Shown: piece after piece, positions 1 to 13,131 of the stretch
Layout of the letters: every line of letters starts with the position of its first letter
Numbering within the stretch: the first letter of the stretch is position 1
Assembly (NCBI GenBank): GCA_016124955.1
Contig: WGMR01000005.1
Coordinates: forward strand, 1 to 64,000
Length of the DNA: 64,000 bases
Direction: 5' to 3'
DNA from: Alphaproteobacteria bacterium
Lineage (GTDB): Bacteria; Pseudomonadota; Alphaproteobacteria; UBA9219; RFNS01
Notes under the pieces: model-generated
Databases searched by the model: none
What the model was told of the DNA's origin: nothing
Seen by the model: the letters and a program-made list of their open reading frames with translations, nothing else
Position numbers and translations under genes: made by a program

Positions 1-225
1 TCGTCGTTCTCCAGGAACGGGATCAGCGCCGCCGCGACCGAGACCAGCTGCTTCGGCGAGACGTCGATATAGTCGATCTGGTCCGGCTTCAGCATCTGGA
101 AGTCGCCGTTGATGCGGCAGCTCACCAGTTCGCTGGTGAAGCGGGCGTCATCGTCCAGCTCGGCATTGGCCTGGGCGATGGTGTATTTGCCCTCTTCCAT
201 CGCGGTCAGATAGAACACTTCCTCG

Positions 226-239
<14 letters not shown>
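1..239 (-). pseudogene. rpoB: Inverted internal fragment of rpoB (RNA polymerase beta)
   Basis: Read on the minus strand from 239 down to 1, this is an open frame of about 79 codons that matches the middle of bacterial RpoB: it contains the stretches [38 protein letters not shown] and IPFLENDD. In an intact RpoB these residues lie a short distance upstream of the segment that begins at about 226 on the plus strand. The fragment therefore points the wrong way relative to the rest of the gene. The residues that should follow IPFLENDD would lie beyond the left edge of the window. The switch of strand falls on the palindrome at 227-236. The homology is clear; whether the inversion is real or an assembly artefact cannot be decided here. 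Confidence 0.9.
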
Positions 240-2247
<2,008 letters not shown>

Positions 2248-2253
2248 GCTTAA

Positions 2254-6462
<4,209 letters not shown>

Positions 6463-6507
6463 GGGTAGGCCCATGGCCACGAACAACCGCCGGGCAGGAG
6501 GGTTGCA

Positions 6508-7404
6508 GTGGCCACGGACATGACCGATAACGCCTTCGTGCGCATGCTTCCCGCCGGGCTGCGGCCCTATGCGCTTTTGGCGCGGCTCGACCGGCCGATC
6601 GGCACATGGCTTTTGCTGCTGCCATGCCTTTGGTCGCTTGCGCTGGCTTATGACGGCCTTCCGCCTTCCGGTACCGTGCTTCTTTTTATCGTCGGCGCGA
6701 TTGTCATGCGCGGCGCCGGCTGCACCTTAAACGACATCATGGATCGCGGCATCGATGCGCAGGTGGAGCGTACGCGCATGCGCCCGTTACCCAGCGGGCA
6801 GGTCAATGTGAAACAGGCCGCCGTTTTTCTTTTGATCCTTCTTCTGGCCGGTTTTGGCATCCTTATCTGCTTCAATCATCTCACGATCGTGCTTGGGGTC
6901 ATCTCGCTGGCGCTGATCGCCGTTTATCCGTTGATGAAGCGCATTACATGGTGGCCGCAACTGTTCCTCGGCATCACCTTCAACTGGGGTGCGCTGATGG
7001 CATGGGCGGCGGCCAACGGCACGCTGGAAGCGCCGGGAGTGCTTTTGTATCTCGGGGGCGTGTTCTGGACGCTTGGCTACGATACCGTTTATGCAAGGCA
7101 GGATATGGAAGACGATGCGTTCGCGGGCGTGAAATCGACCGCGCTTTTGTTCGGCGATAATGTGCGCGATTTTATCATCGCTGCCTATTTCCTTGCCGCG
7201 CTTTTCATGGTGGCGGCGGGCTATGCCGCGGGGCTGCACTGGGCATTTTATATCGCCATGCTGGCCCCGGCGGCGCATTTGGGGTTCCAGATCAAGCGGC
7301 TGGATTTGAATGACCCCGCCAGCTGTCTGACGATTTTCCGCGCAAGCCGCGATTTCGGCATCCTGGCGCTGGCGGCCATTACGCTTGGTAATCTGCTGGG
7401 ATAG
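6508..7404 (+). CDS. ubiA: 4-hydroxybenzoate polyprenyltransferase
   Basis: This 298-residue integral membrane prenyltransferase attaches the polyprenyl chain to 4-hydroxybenzoate in ubiquinone synthesis. The first Asp-rich motif is NDIMDRGIDAQVERTRMRPL at about residues 75-94, and the second is the YARQDMEDD segment at about 195-203; both bind the magnesium-diphosphate of the prenyl donor. Many hydrophobic helices alternate with these loops. GTG 6508 is chosen as start because a strong AGGAGG lies five bases upstream; the next ATG at 6520 would be too far from it. The position directly behind rpoC suggests read-through from the rpoBC promoter. A MenA-like substrate choice is possible in principle, but the motifs and length fit UbiA. 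Confidence 0.92.
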   Translation: MATDMTDNAFVRMLPAGLRPYALLARLDRPIGTWLLLLPCLWSLALAYDGLPPSGTVLLFIVGAIVMRGAGCTLNDIMDRGIDAQVERTRMRPLPSGQVNVKQAAVFLLILLLAGFGILICFNHLTIVLGVISLALIAVYPLMKRITWWPQLFLGITFNWGALMAWAAANGTLEAPGVLLYLGGVFWTLGYDTVYARQDMEDDAFAGVKSTALLFGDNVRDFIIAAYFLAALFMVAAGYAAGLHWAFYIAMLAPAAHLGFQIKRLDLNDPASCLTIFRASRDFGILALAAITLGNLLG

Positions 7405-7421
7405 AACGGGCAGGAGCCAGA

Positions 7422-7469
7422 AAAACTCACGGCCTTCACGGCGCCAATATCCAGGTGCCGGAAGGCCGT
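7422..7469 (-). terminator. Intrinsic terminator of the sciP-like gene
   Basis: A hairpin with about 16 base pairs (arms acggccttc/gaaggccgt outside, cggcgcc/ggtgccg inside, one bulged A, eight-base loop) is followed on the minus strand by a run of five T at 7427-7422. It lies about 50 bases past the stop of the minus-strand gene at 7522. On the plus strand no T run follows, so it is less likely to stop ubiA transcription, although the stem would also form there. Confidence 0.7.
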
Positions 7470-7521
7470 AAGATTCAAACAGGACTTAGAGTACGCTATA
7501 ACTCAGGTTGAGACGCCTTGG

Positions 7522-7851
7522 TTATTCCGCGACGCTGGTCGCCCCGTTCAAATGATCGTCCGTACTACGGTATTCCTTGATGCGCGTGACCCGCAGCGCA
7601 CGAACGCCATGGCTGTCGAGCAAACGGGCCCACGTCTTGAACTCTTCTTCCGAAATGCGATAACGCTGGCAAGCCTCTTCCATCGAAAGCAGGCCCTTGC
7701 GCACGCCGTTGACCACCTGGGCCTTGCGGCGCATCACCCAACGCTTGGTGTCGGGCGGGGGCAGTTTGTCTATTTCCTTCTGCCGGTCGGAAAGGCGGAC
7801 TATCTTCGCCTGCTCCCCGTGCATGCCGAAACCGGGTTTATCGTTTTGCAT
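7522..7851 (-). CDS. sciP: SciP-like CtrA inhibitor (DUF1153)
   Basis: A 109-residue protein with the DUF1153 hallmark LPPPDTKRWVMRRKAQVV followed by LLSMEEACQRYRISEEEF, a helix-turn-helix-like segment. In Caulobacter, SciP binds the master regulator CtrA and blocks its activation of target promoters in G1 cells; that function is transferred here by family membership. ATG 7851 has a good GGGAG ribosome site about ten bases upstream; a later in-frame ATG (MHGEQ) is possible. The N-terminal 25 residues and the C-terminal 15 are variable. It stands alone between a terminator and a promoter region with a candidate CtrA site. The family call is firm, the exact regulatory role inferred. Confidence 0.88.
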   Translation of the reverse strand: MQNDKPGFGMHGEQAKIVRLSDRQKEIDKLPPPDTKRWVMRRKAQVVNGVRKGLLSMEEACQRYRISEEEFKTWARLLDSHGVRALRVTRIKEYRSTDDHLNGATSVAE

Positions 7852-8114
7852 AATACTTGCTCCCTCAAATGCCTTGTCGGTAAAAATCCGTACGCGCTAT
7901 GATTTGACATTAGCGCGAGGCACTTAAAAAAAGTCTAATTATGCTTAAAATGCGGGTTACCATAACCCCAATAAACAAAGGGTTTTCTCTAACATCCTGC
8001 GCTTGCAGGCGTTCCTGCCGGTGCCGTGTTTTTGCCTAAAATTGTTTGCATCGAGTTTGTGCGATGATAACCTGCCCCTATGTGCCGCGCGGCGGGAGAA
8101 TCAGGGTCTTTTTC
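7852..8114. promoter_or_regulatory. Divergent intergenic region between sciP and a membrane protein
   Basis: This 263-base stretch is richer in A and T than its surroundings and separates two divergent genes. It contains TTAA-N7-CTAA at 7924-7938, one base off the CtrA half-site pair TTAA-N7-TTAA, and a further TTAA at 7945-7948. A small repeat with a 5-base core (gcgct near 7896, agcgc near 7912) is also present. Promoters for both genes must lie here, but I could not fix clear -35/-10 pairs. No additional gene is visible. Confidence 0.45.
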
Positions 8115-8657
8115 ATGGCTGTATCGAAAAATAAATTTGCAAATATGTATTCCGAAAATTGGGCCGGCATAGTCAGCTTTACGGGCTCGCTCATCCTTCT
8201 GCTCGCGAGCGATGTGCCTAGCTTATACGCCGTGGCGCTGTTTTTTGCGGCAGAGGCCATGCTGTTCCGCGCCGGTCACCGGGCTGGCGGCTATGCGCTT
8301 GCCTGCATTATGTTCGCGCTGGGCGATCTTTTGCTTATGTTCTCGCAGGCGACCGAAGGCAATATGGCGCTTAAGGCCGCGCTCGCGCTGCAGGCTGCGA
8401 TCTGGTTGGTCGGGGTTTTGCGCGTGCCGTTTGAAGCGGTCGGGCGTGTGCAATGGTCGGCCAACCTGCAACATGGCGTGGGCTTGCTGAATATTGTGCA
8501 GCGCGTGCCGCTGATTCTGGCCGCCGTGGCGGGGGGAAGCTGGGTTATGCTGGTAGCGGCCATGTTCTGGGCCGCGTCTGATATTCTGGCCGGGCGTTTG
8601 CAATGGCTTGCGGCAGTTTCGGTCCGGCGCTGGTTTGGCAGCAATATGCTGGTTTAG
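8115..8657 (+). CDS. Unknown integral membrane protein
   Basis: A hypothetical protein of about 180 residues that I do not recognise. After a short polar N-terminus (MAVSKNKFANMYSENW) it consists of about five or six hydrophobic segments: IVSFTGSLILLLAS, YAVALFFAAEAMLF, ALACIMFALGDLLLMF, a segment around LALQAAIWLVGVL, then VPLILAAVAGGSWVMLVAAMF. The end is basic. ATG 8115 is chosen because the frame upstream (to 8046) is less hydrophobic and unlike a membrane protein start; the ribosome site is weak. The stop overlaps that of the convergent protease gene by four bases. No operon partner is present, so there is no clue to function. Confidence 0.6.
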   Translation: MAVSKNKFANMYSENWAGIVSFTGSLILLLASDVPSLYAVALFFAAEAMLFRAGHRAGGYALACIMFALGDLLLMFSQATEGNMALKAALALQAAIWLVGVLRVPFEAVGRVQWSANLQHGVGLLNIVQRVPLILAAVAGGSWVMLVAAMFWAASDILAGRLQWLAAVSVRRWFGSNMLV

Positions 8658-9304
8658 GCGCGCACCCATGCCTTGCCGTAGAAATACCAACCCAGCCCCA
8701 GCGTAAAGACAAGGCAACCATAGAGCGCGTGCTCGAGACAGGCCAGCGCCAGCGATTTGTGACGGCGGTAGGTGTGCGCAAACATCAAGCCGCCCGCAGC
8801 GGAAAAGACAATCGCAATCCAGTTCAGGAACAGAATATGCGCATAGCCGAACAGAATGGCGGAAGCGATGGCGTAGGCTTGCGGGCCGGGAAATAACGAT
8901 CCGTAACGCCAGGAAAGAAAGCTGCGGAACAACAGTTCTTGCGGCCATACCGAAAGCACGGGGTAGAGCAGCATAACGGCGGCCCACACCACCGGCCTTT
9001 CGCGCGGGAAGGAAAATAATCTTTCCGGGTCGTGCCATGCCGTGAATATAAGAAGGAAAAGCGACAGGATAATAAAGCGTGCCAAAACGGGCGCGATACC
9101 CGCCTTCACGCCCGCCAAATTCCACTCCCGGCGATGGTTGAAGCCTTGCAGTTTCTTCATGGCAACAACGGCGAAGGCCGCGCCGAGCCACAGCGCCACG
9201 AGCATAAGCCAGCGCTGCCCCGCCAGCATAATAAGCGGCGGTATGCCGATGAATATGACGGCGATTTCAAGCCAAAGGCGTAGCCTGCGTGTTTGGTCGG
9301 GCAT
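8654..9304 (-). CDS. CPBP-family intramembrane protease (CAAX protease-like)
   Basis: A 216-residue membrane protein with the signature of the CPBP (Abi/CAAX protease) family: PQELLFRSFLSWRY at about residue 125, AILFGYAHI and LACLEHALYG further on. These supply the Glu and His residues thought to form the active site. In the first motif the usual EE pair is QE, a variant I believe is common in this branch. Start ATG 9304 (MPDQTRR) is preferred over the longer frame from 9346. Members process prenylated proteins or peptides in some bacteria, but the substrate here is unknown. It is convergent with the upstream membrane gene. Confidence 0.75.
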   Translation of the reverse strand: MPDQTRRLRLWLEIAVIFIGIPPLIMLAGQRWLMLVALWLGAAFAVVAMKKLQGFNHRREWNLAGVKAGIAPVLARFIILSLFLLIFTAWHDPERLFSFPRERPVVWAAVMLLYPVLSVWPQELLFRSFLSWRYGSLFPGPQAYAIASAILFGYAHILFLNWIAIVFSAAGGLMFAHTYRRHKSLALACLEHALYGCLVFTLGLGWYFYGKAWVRA

Positions 9305-9439
9305 GGTCCGGCAGCTCCGAAGGGTCGAAAAAGTGATTCCGAACATAAGGTTAGCGGGTTTCTGCCGATTTATCTTGCTTTCCTGCCGGTTAAATGTAGT
9401 ATCCGCCCCGAGTTTAGATGTAACTCTCGCTTATGCATG

Positions 9440-9564
9440 GCCGGTCTTATAACCGGCACCACCCGTCGCTTCTTATGGCGGGTCTGAGAGCAAGGCTTTA
9501 GCAAAGCCCTTTCCCCGCGTTTGCCCAAGAGTTTGATCGATATGGCGCATGAAATTCATGTGCC
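9440..9564 (+). promoter_or_regulatory. Hairpin-rich region upstream of the cold-shock gene
   Basis: Four consecutive inverted repeats occupy the region before the cold-shock gene: 9440-9457 (six-pair stem, gccggt/accggc), 9461-9483 (seven pairs including one G-T, acccgtc/ggcgggt), 9494-9507 (ggcttt/aaagcc) and 9544-9564 (eight pairs with one G-T, ggcgcatg/catgtgcc, loop aaatt). cspA-type genes in other bacteria carry long structured leaders that act as temperature switches. If transcription starts before 9440, this would be such a leader. A possible extended -10 (TGCTATGCT, 9571-9579) would instead give a short leader, so the role is uncertain. It belongs to the 325-base gap 9305-9629, which holds no gene I can see. 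Confidence 0.45.
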
Positions 9565-9629
9565 GTGTTTTGCTATGCTCTATCGGCGTCATGATGAGGC
9601 CGGTATTCGTTTAATGTAAAGGAAAGACT

Positions 9630-9842
9630 ATGGAAAACGGTAAAGTTAAGTGGTTCAACCCGACCAAGGGTTTCGGTTTCATCCAGCCCGATCAAGGCGG
9701 CTCCGATGTGTTTGTGCACATCAGCGCGCTTGAACAGGCGGGTCTGAACAGCCTTAACGAAGGCCAGTGCGTCAGCTACGAAATGACGACGCACAATGGC
9801 AAGACTTCGGCCACCAACCTTAAGCTGGCCAACGCAGCCTAA
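9630..9842 (+). CDS. Cold-shock domain protein (CspA family)
   Basis: A 70-residue single cold-shock domain. RNP1 (KGFGFI, residues 13-18) and RNP2 (VFVHI, about 31-35) are both intact, and the start [10 protein letters not shown] is typical. Such proteins bind single-stranded RNA and DNA and melt secondary structure; some are cold-induced, others constitutive. A good AAGGAAAG ribosome site precedes ATG 9630. A DEAD-box helicase, another RNA-remodelling protein, follows on the same strand behind a hairpin. Confidence 0.95.
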   Translation: MENGKVKWFNPTKGFGFIQPDQGGSDVFVHISALEQAGLNSLNEGQCVSYEMTTHNGKTSATNLKLANAA

Positions 9843-9865
9843 TCACCCCATAAACAAACAGTGAG

Positions 9866-9890
9866 CGGATGGCGGCATGGCCGCCATCCG
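9866..9890 (+). terminator. Strong hairpin between csp and helicase genes
   Basis: A perfect 11-pair stem (cggatggcggc/gccgccatccg) with a three-base loop lies 23 bases past the cold-shock stop. Only three T follow, so it is a weak intrinsic terminator or an attenuator and mRNA stabiliser that separates a highly expressed small gene from the helicase gene. Confidence 0.55.
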
Positions 9891-9901
9891 TTTGCAGCAA
9901 G

Positions 9902-11140
9902 ATGGACATGACACAGGATTTTTCTCAATTCGGCCTTCCGGCCAAACTAATGCAGTCGCTGGTGCGGATGCAGTTCACCGCGCCCACGCCGGTTCAGGCG
10001 CAGGCGATCCCCATCGCCATGGCGGACAGGGACATTCTCGGTTCCGCCCAGACGGGCACGGGCAAGACGGCAGCCTTCGGTATTCCGCTGGTTGCCAAAA
10101 TGATGGAAAGGCCCGAGGGCAACGCTCTCGTGCTCGCGCCAACGCGCGAGCTGGCCGCACAGGTGCAGGCGACGCTTTGCCAGCTGATCCCGGTGCAGGA
10201 TATCAGAACCGCGCTGCTGATCGGCGGCGAACCGATGCCGCGGCAGTTCAGGCAGTTGCAAAACCGCCCGCGCATCATCGTCGGCACGCCCGGCCGCGTG
10301 AACGATCACCTTATGCGCGGCACGCTCAAGCTCGGGAGCACGCGCTTCCTCGTGCTCGATGAAATCGACCGTATCCTCGATATGGGTTTCGCCGCGCAGC
10401 TGGAAAAGATCATCAAGCAGGTGCCGGTCGAACGGCAAACGCTGATGTTCTCGGCCACGCTGCCCGACAAAATCGTGAAGCTGGCGGCGCGTTACCTGCG
10501 CGATCCCGAACGGATTGCGGTGGGTTCCACCACCACGCCTTCTGCGAAAATCGTTCAGGAGCAGATCCAGACGACGGACGGCGAGAAGTATAAAAGCCTT
10601 CTGACCCAGCTTGGCCAACGCAGCGGCTCGATCATCGTGTTCGTGCGTACCAAGCACGGTGCCGCACGCATGGCCGACAAGCTATGCCGCGATAAGCATC
10701 CGGCGAGCGCGATCCATGGCAATCTGAAGCAGAGCCAGCGTGATCGCGTGATCCAGGGCTTCCGTGACCGCAAGCACCGCATTCTGGTGGCGACAGACGT
10801 CGCCGCGCGCGGTCTGGATATTCCGCATATCGAGCATGTCATCAACTATGATCTGCCGCAGTGCCCGGAAGACTACATCCATCGTATCGGCCGTACGGCG
10901 CGGGCGGGGGCGGAAGGTGCCGCCGTCAACCTGATCACGCCGAGCGACGGTGAAAAGTGGCAAGCGATCAACTGGCTGATGAACCCGCATGAAAAACCTG
11001 CGAACCCCGGCCGTTCCGGTCCGCGCAACAAGCGCTTCCGCAAAAGGTTCAGGCATGGTGGCGGCAAGAACCATCGTGGCCGTGGCGGCGGCGGGCGTAA
11101 TTCCGGTGCGCCGGGCACGCAACCCCGCGCCGCAGCCTAA
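9902..11140 (+). CDS. DEAD-box ATP-dependent RNA helicase
   Basis: An RNA helicase of about 412 residues. In order: Q motif region (FSQFGLPAKL, PTPVQ), motif I AQTGTGKT, Ia PTRELAAQ, TPGR, motif II VLDEIDRILDMGF (DEID instead of DEAD), SAT, then the second RecA domain ending with HRIGRTARAG. The last 50 residues are Arg/Gly-rich, an RNA-binding tail like that of RhlE. Start: ATG 9902 or 9908; an ATG at 9869 lies inside the hairpin stem and would add residues unlike the family. Neighbouring csp suggests a shared role in RNA unfolding, for example at low temperature or in ribosome assembly. Function within the family (RhlE, CsdA, SrmB) is not settled. Confidence 0.92.
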   Translation: MDMTQDFSQFGLPAKLMQSLVRMQFTAPTPVQAQAIPIAMADRDILGSAQTGTGKTAAFGIPLVAKMMERPEGNALVLAPTRELAAQVQATLCQLIPVQDIRTALLIGGEPMPRQFRQLQNRPRIIVGTPGRVNDHLMRGTLKLGSTRFLVLDEIDRILDMGFAAQLEKIIKQVPVERQTLMFSATLPDKIVKLAARYLRDPERIAVGSTTTPSAKIVQEQIQTTDGEKYKSLLTQLGQRSGSIIVFVRTKHGAARMADKLCRDKHPASAIHGNLKQSQRDRVIQGFRDRKHRILVATDVAARGLDIPHIEHVINYDLPQCPEDYIHRIGRTARAGAEGAAVNLITPSDGEKWQAINWLMNPHEKPANPGRSGPRNKRFRKRFRHGGGKNHRGRGGGGRNSGAPGTQPRAAA

Positions 11141-11163
11141 GCATCACTGATTTGACGTTTTCG

Positions 11164-11202
11164 CCCCGCTCCGGGTTTGCCCCGGGGCGGGGTGATTTTT
11201 TT
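11164..11202 (+). terminator. Intrinsic terminator after the helicase gene
   Basis: A GC-rich 12-pair hairpin (ccccgc-t-ccggg / cccgg-g-gcgggg with one T-G pair, loop tttgc) is followed by tga and seven T at 11196-11202. It lies 23 bases past the helicase stop and has every feature of a Rho-independent terminator. Confidence 0.88.
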
Positions 11203-11325
11203 GCCTATGAGGGGATATATCTTCCCCGTCCCCGGCTGCTCGAGTCGGAAAAACACAATACATATCAGCATGATAAGCCGTAATTCTTTCGGCACGGTAA
11301 TTGCTTTGAATATAGGTGGATACAT

Positions 11326-12312
11326 ATGCCCGCAATCTTGCGGCCAGACGGAGTTCGCCCCATGGACAAAGACGCCCTTGAAGCCCGTAAAATTTCATCC
11401 GATTTGCTGGTGAGCATGCTCGCGCAGGCGCGGCATCAAAGCGGCGCCCCGGCGGCACCCGCACGCGGCGGGCGGCCCGAACGCTATTCGCGCATCGCGG
11501 TCTGGAGCGCGGCGCTGACTTTTCTTCTCATACTCGGTGCGGTCGTGGCGGGTACGCACGATATGCTGGCCTTCTTTAACATCGAAGGGTTGCTGATTGT
11601 GGTTGGCGGTGCCATCGCCGTCGCGTTCATGAGCTTCCAGTCGAAGGATGTCATCAAGGCGTTGAAAGCGATCAAGCAGATATTCACGGAACAACCGCCC
11701 GCCGCGCGCAATCTGCAGCGCGATATCGCCAACATCATGGCATGGGCCCGTATCGTCAAGGCGAAGGGCATGCGCGGTCTGGAAGAAGAGGTGGGTTATA
11801 TCCCCGATCCGTTCGTCCGCTACGGGCTGAACATGGTTGTCAGCAACTACACGCCCGAAGAAGTGCGGGCCATGATGGAAACGGCCGCCGAAGCTTATTA
11901 CGAGCGCGATATCACGCCCGCAAACGTGCTGAGCGCCATGGCGGGCCACGCGCCCGCCTTCGGCATGATCGGCACGCTGGTTGGCATGGTGATCATGCTT
12001 TATAATTTTCAGGAAGATATGGCCGGGGTCGGCCCCGGTCTCGCGATCGCGTTTTTGTGCACGCTCTATGGCGTGATCTCTGCCCGCATGGTTTATATCC
12101 CCGCCGCATCGCGCCTGATGCAGCAGCAGGATGCCATTCGTTTCCGCAACCACCTGATCATCGAAGGTCTGGTCATGCTGGTCGGCAACAAATCCCCGAA
12201 CTATATCCAGGACAGGTTGAACAGCTTCCTGCGGCTTGAAGAAATCCATGACAGCCTTGCGGCCGATATAGGATTGCGCCCGTCCTCGCCGCGGCTCAGG
12301 GCTATTCGATGA
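11326..12312 (+). CDS. motA: Flagellar stator protein MotA (PomA-like)
   Basis: Channel subunit of the flagellar motor stator, 328 residues. Four membrane helices can be placed: about residues 60-80 and 84-104, then 204-224 and 233-255. The stretch GHAPAFGMIGTLVGMVIML and the following AIAFLCTLYGVISA match the conserved MotA/PomA helices 3 and 4 that line the ion path. The cytoplasmic loop between helices 2 and 3 binds the switch complex. An N-terminal extension of about 50 residues, rich in Ala and Arg, is longer than in E. coli. ATG 11326 has an AGGTGG site; ATG 11362 has GGAG eight bases ahead and is equally possible. It overlaps motB by four bases (ATGA). Confidence 0.88.
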   Translation: MPAILRPDGVRPMDKDALEARKISSDLLVSMLAQARHQSGAPAAPARGGRPERYSRIAVWSAALTFLLILGAVVAGTHDMLAFFNIEGLLIVVGGAIAVAFMSFQSKDVIKALKAIKQIFTEQPPAARNLQRDIANIMAWARIVKAKGMRGLEEEVGYIPDPFVRYGLNMVVSNYTPEEVRAMMETAAEAYYERDITPANVLSAMAGHAPAFGMIGTLVGMVIMLYNFQEDMAGVGPGLAIAFLCTLYGVISARMVYIPAASRLMQQQDAIRFRNHLIIEGLVMLVGNKSPNYIQDRLNSFLRLEEIHDSLAADIGLRPSSPRLRAIR

Positions 12313-13130
12313 ACCGCCCCGGCGTCTTTCCGCGCAAGAGCGTACGGCCCAATCATAGCGATGATTGGCTGATGACCTATGCCGATCTGATCACGCTTTT
12401 GCTTTGTTTCTTCGCGCTGTTTCTCTCCATTTCCATGCCGAAGATGTATGAAAAGGTGCATGAACCGGTCGGTAACAAACCGGCATTGCCGCAACTTGAA
12501 CAGCCGCCGGTGCAACGGCAGGCGGTGCCGCTCATGCTGCTGCCGGACGATAATGCCGTTCCGCTCGGCACCGTGATCGCGCGCGTCGAGATTACGAAGG
12601 AAGAAACGCCGGTGGTTGCCGAAGCGCCCGCCGCGCCGCCTGAGCTGGAAGATCTCCCGCCCGTGCAGCAAACTGCGCCGGCCGAGGATGTTTTGCCGCC
12701 GCCAGAAGCTCCGCTTGTGGAGGGCGGCGACCGGCTGACCACGATTGAAATGAGCAGCGCGGCGGTTTTCGCACTCGGCTCCGCCACGCTCAGCCCGGAA
12801 GGCGGCGCGATGCTGGCCGATGTCGCGCGCCAGCTTAAAGCCGCTCAGTTCAGCGATTATATGGTCACGGTCGAAGGCCATACGGACGATAACCCGGTCG
12901 AAACGCCGCAATTCCCGTCCAACTGGGAACTTTCAACCGCACGTGCCGCCGCCGTCGTGCGCTATTTTCTTGAACAGGGCATAAATCCGCAAAAGCTGCG
13001 CGCCGCAGGCTATGCCGAAACCTTTCCAAAGCTTCCCAACCGCGATGCGGCGGGCAACGCGATCCCGGAAAACCAGGCCCAGAACCGGCGCGTTGTGATC
13101 AAGCTGGAAAAAGTGGAAAAGGCGGGTTAG
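12309..13130 (+). CDS. motB: Flagellar stator protein MotB (OmpA-domain)
   Basis: A 273-residue peptidoglycan-anchored stator subunit. A single N-terminal helix (DDWLMTYADLITLLLCFFA, about residues 18-36) carries the conserved Asp of the ion path in TYAD. A Pro/Val/Glu-rich linker spans about residues 60-140. The OmpA-like domain follows with VEGHTDDNPVETPQFPSNWE, STARAAAVVRYF and NRRVVIKLEK, which bind peptidoglycan. The helix resembles the PomB/MotS type more than E. coli MotB, but the ion cannot be called from this. No other flagellar gene is in the window. Confidence 0.9.
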   Translation: MNRPGVFPRKSVRPNHSDDWLMTYADLITLLLCFFALFLSISMPKMYEKVHEPVGNKPALPQLEQPPVQRQAVPLMLLPDDNAVPLGTVIARVEITKEETPVVAEAPAAPPELEDLPPVQQTAPAEDVLPPPEAPLVEGGDRLTTIEMSSAAVFALGSATLSPEGGAMLADVARQLKAAQFSDYMVTVEGHTDDNPVETPQFPSNWELSTARAAAVVRYFLEQGINPQKLRAAGYAETFPKLPNRDAAGNAIPENQAQNRRVVIKLEKVEKAG

Positions 13131-13131
13131 C

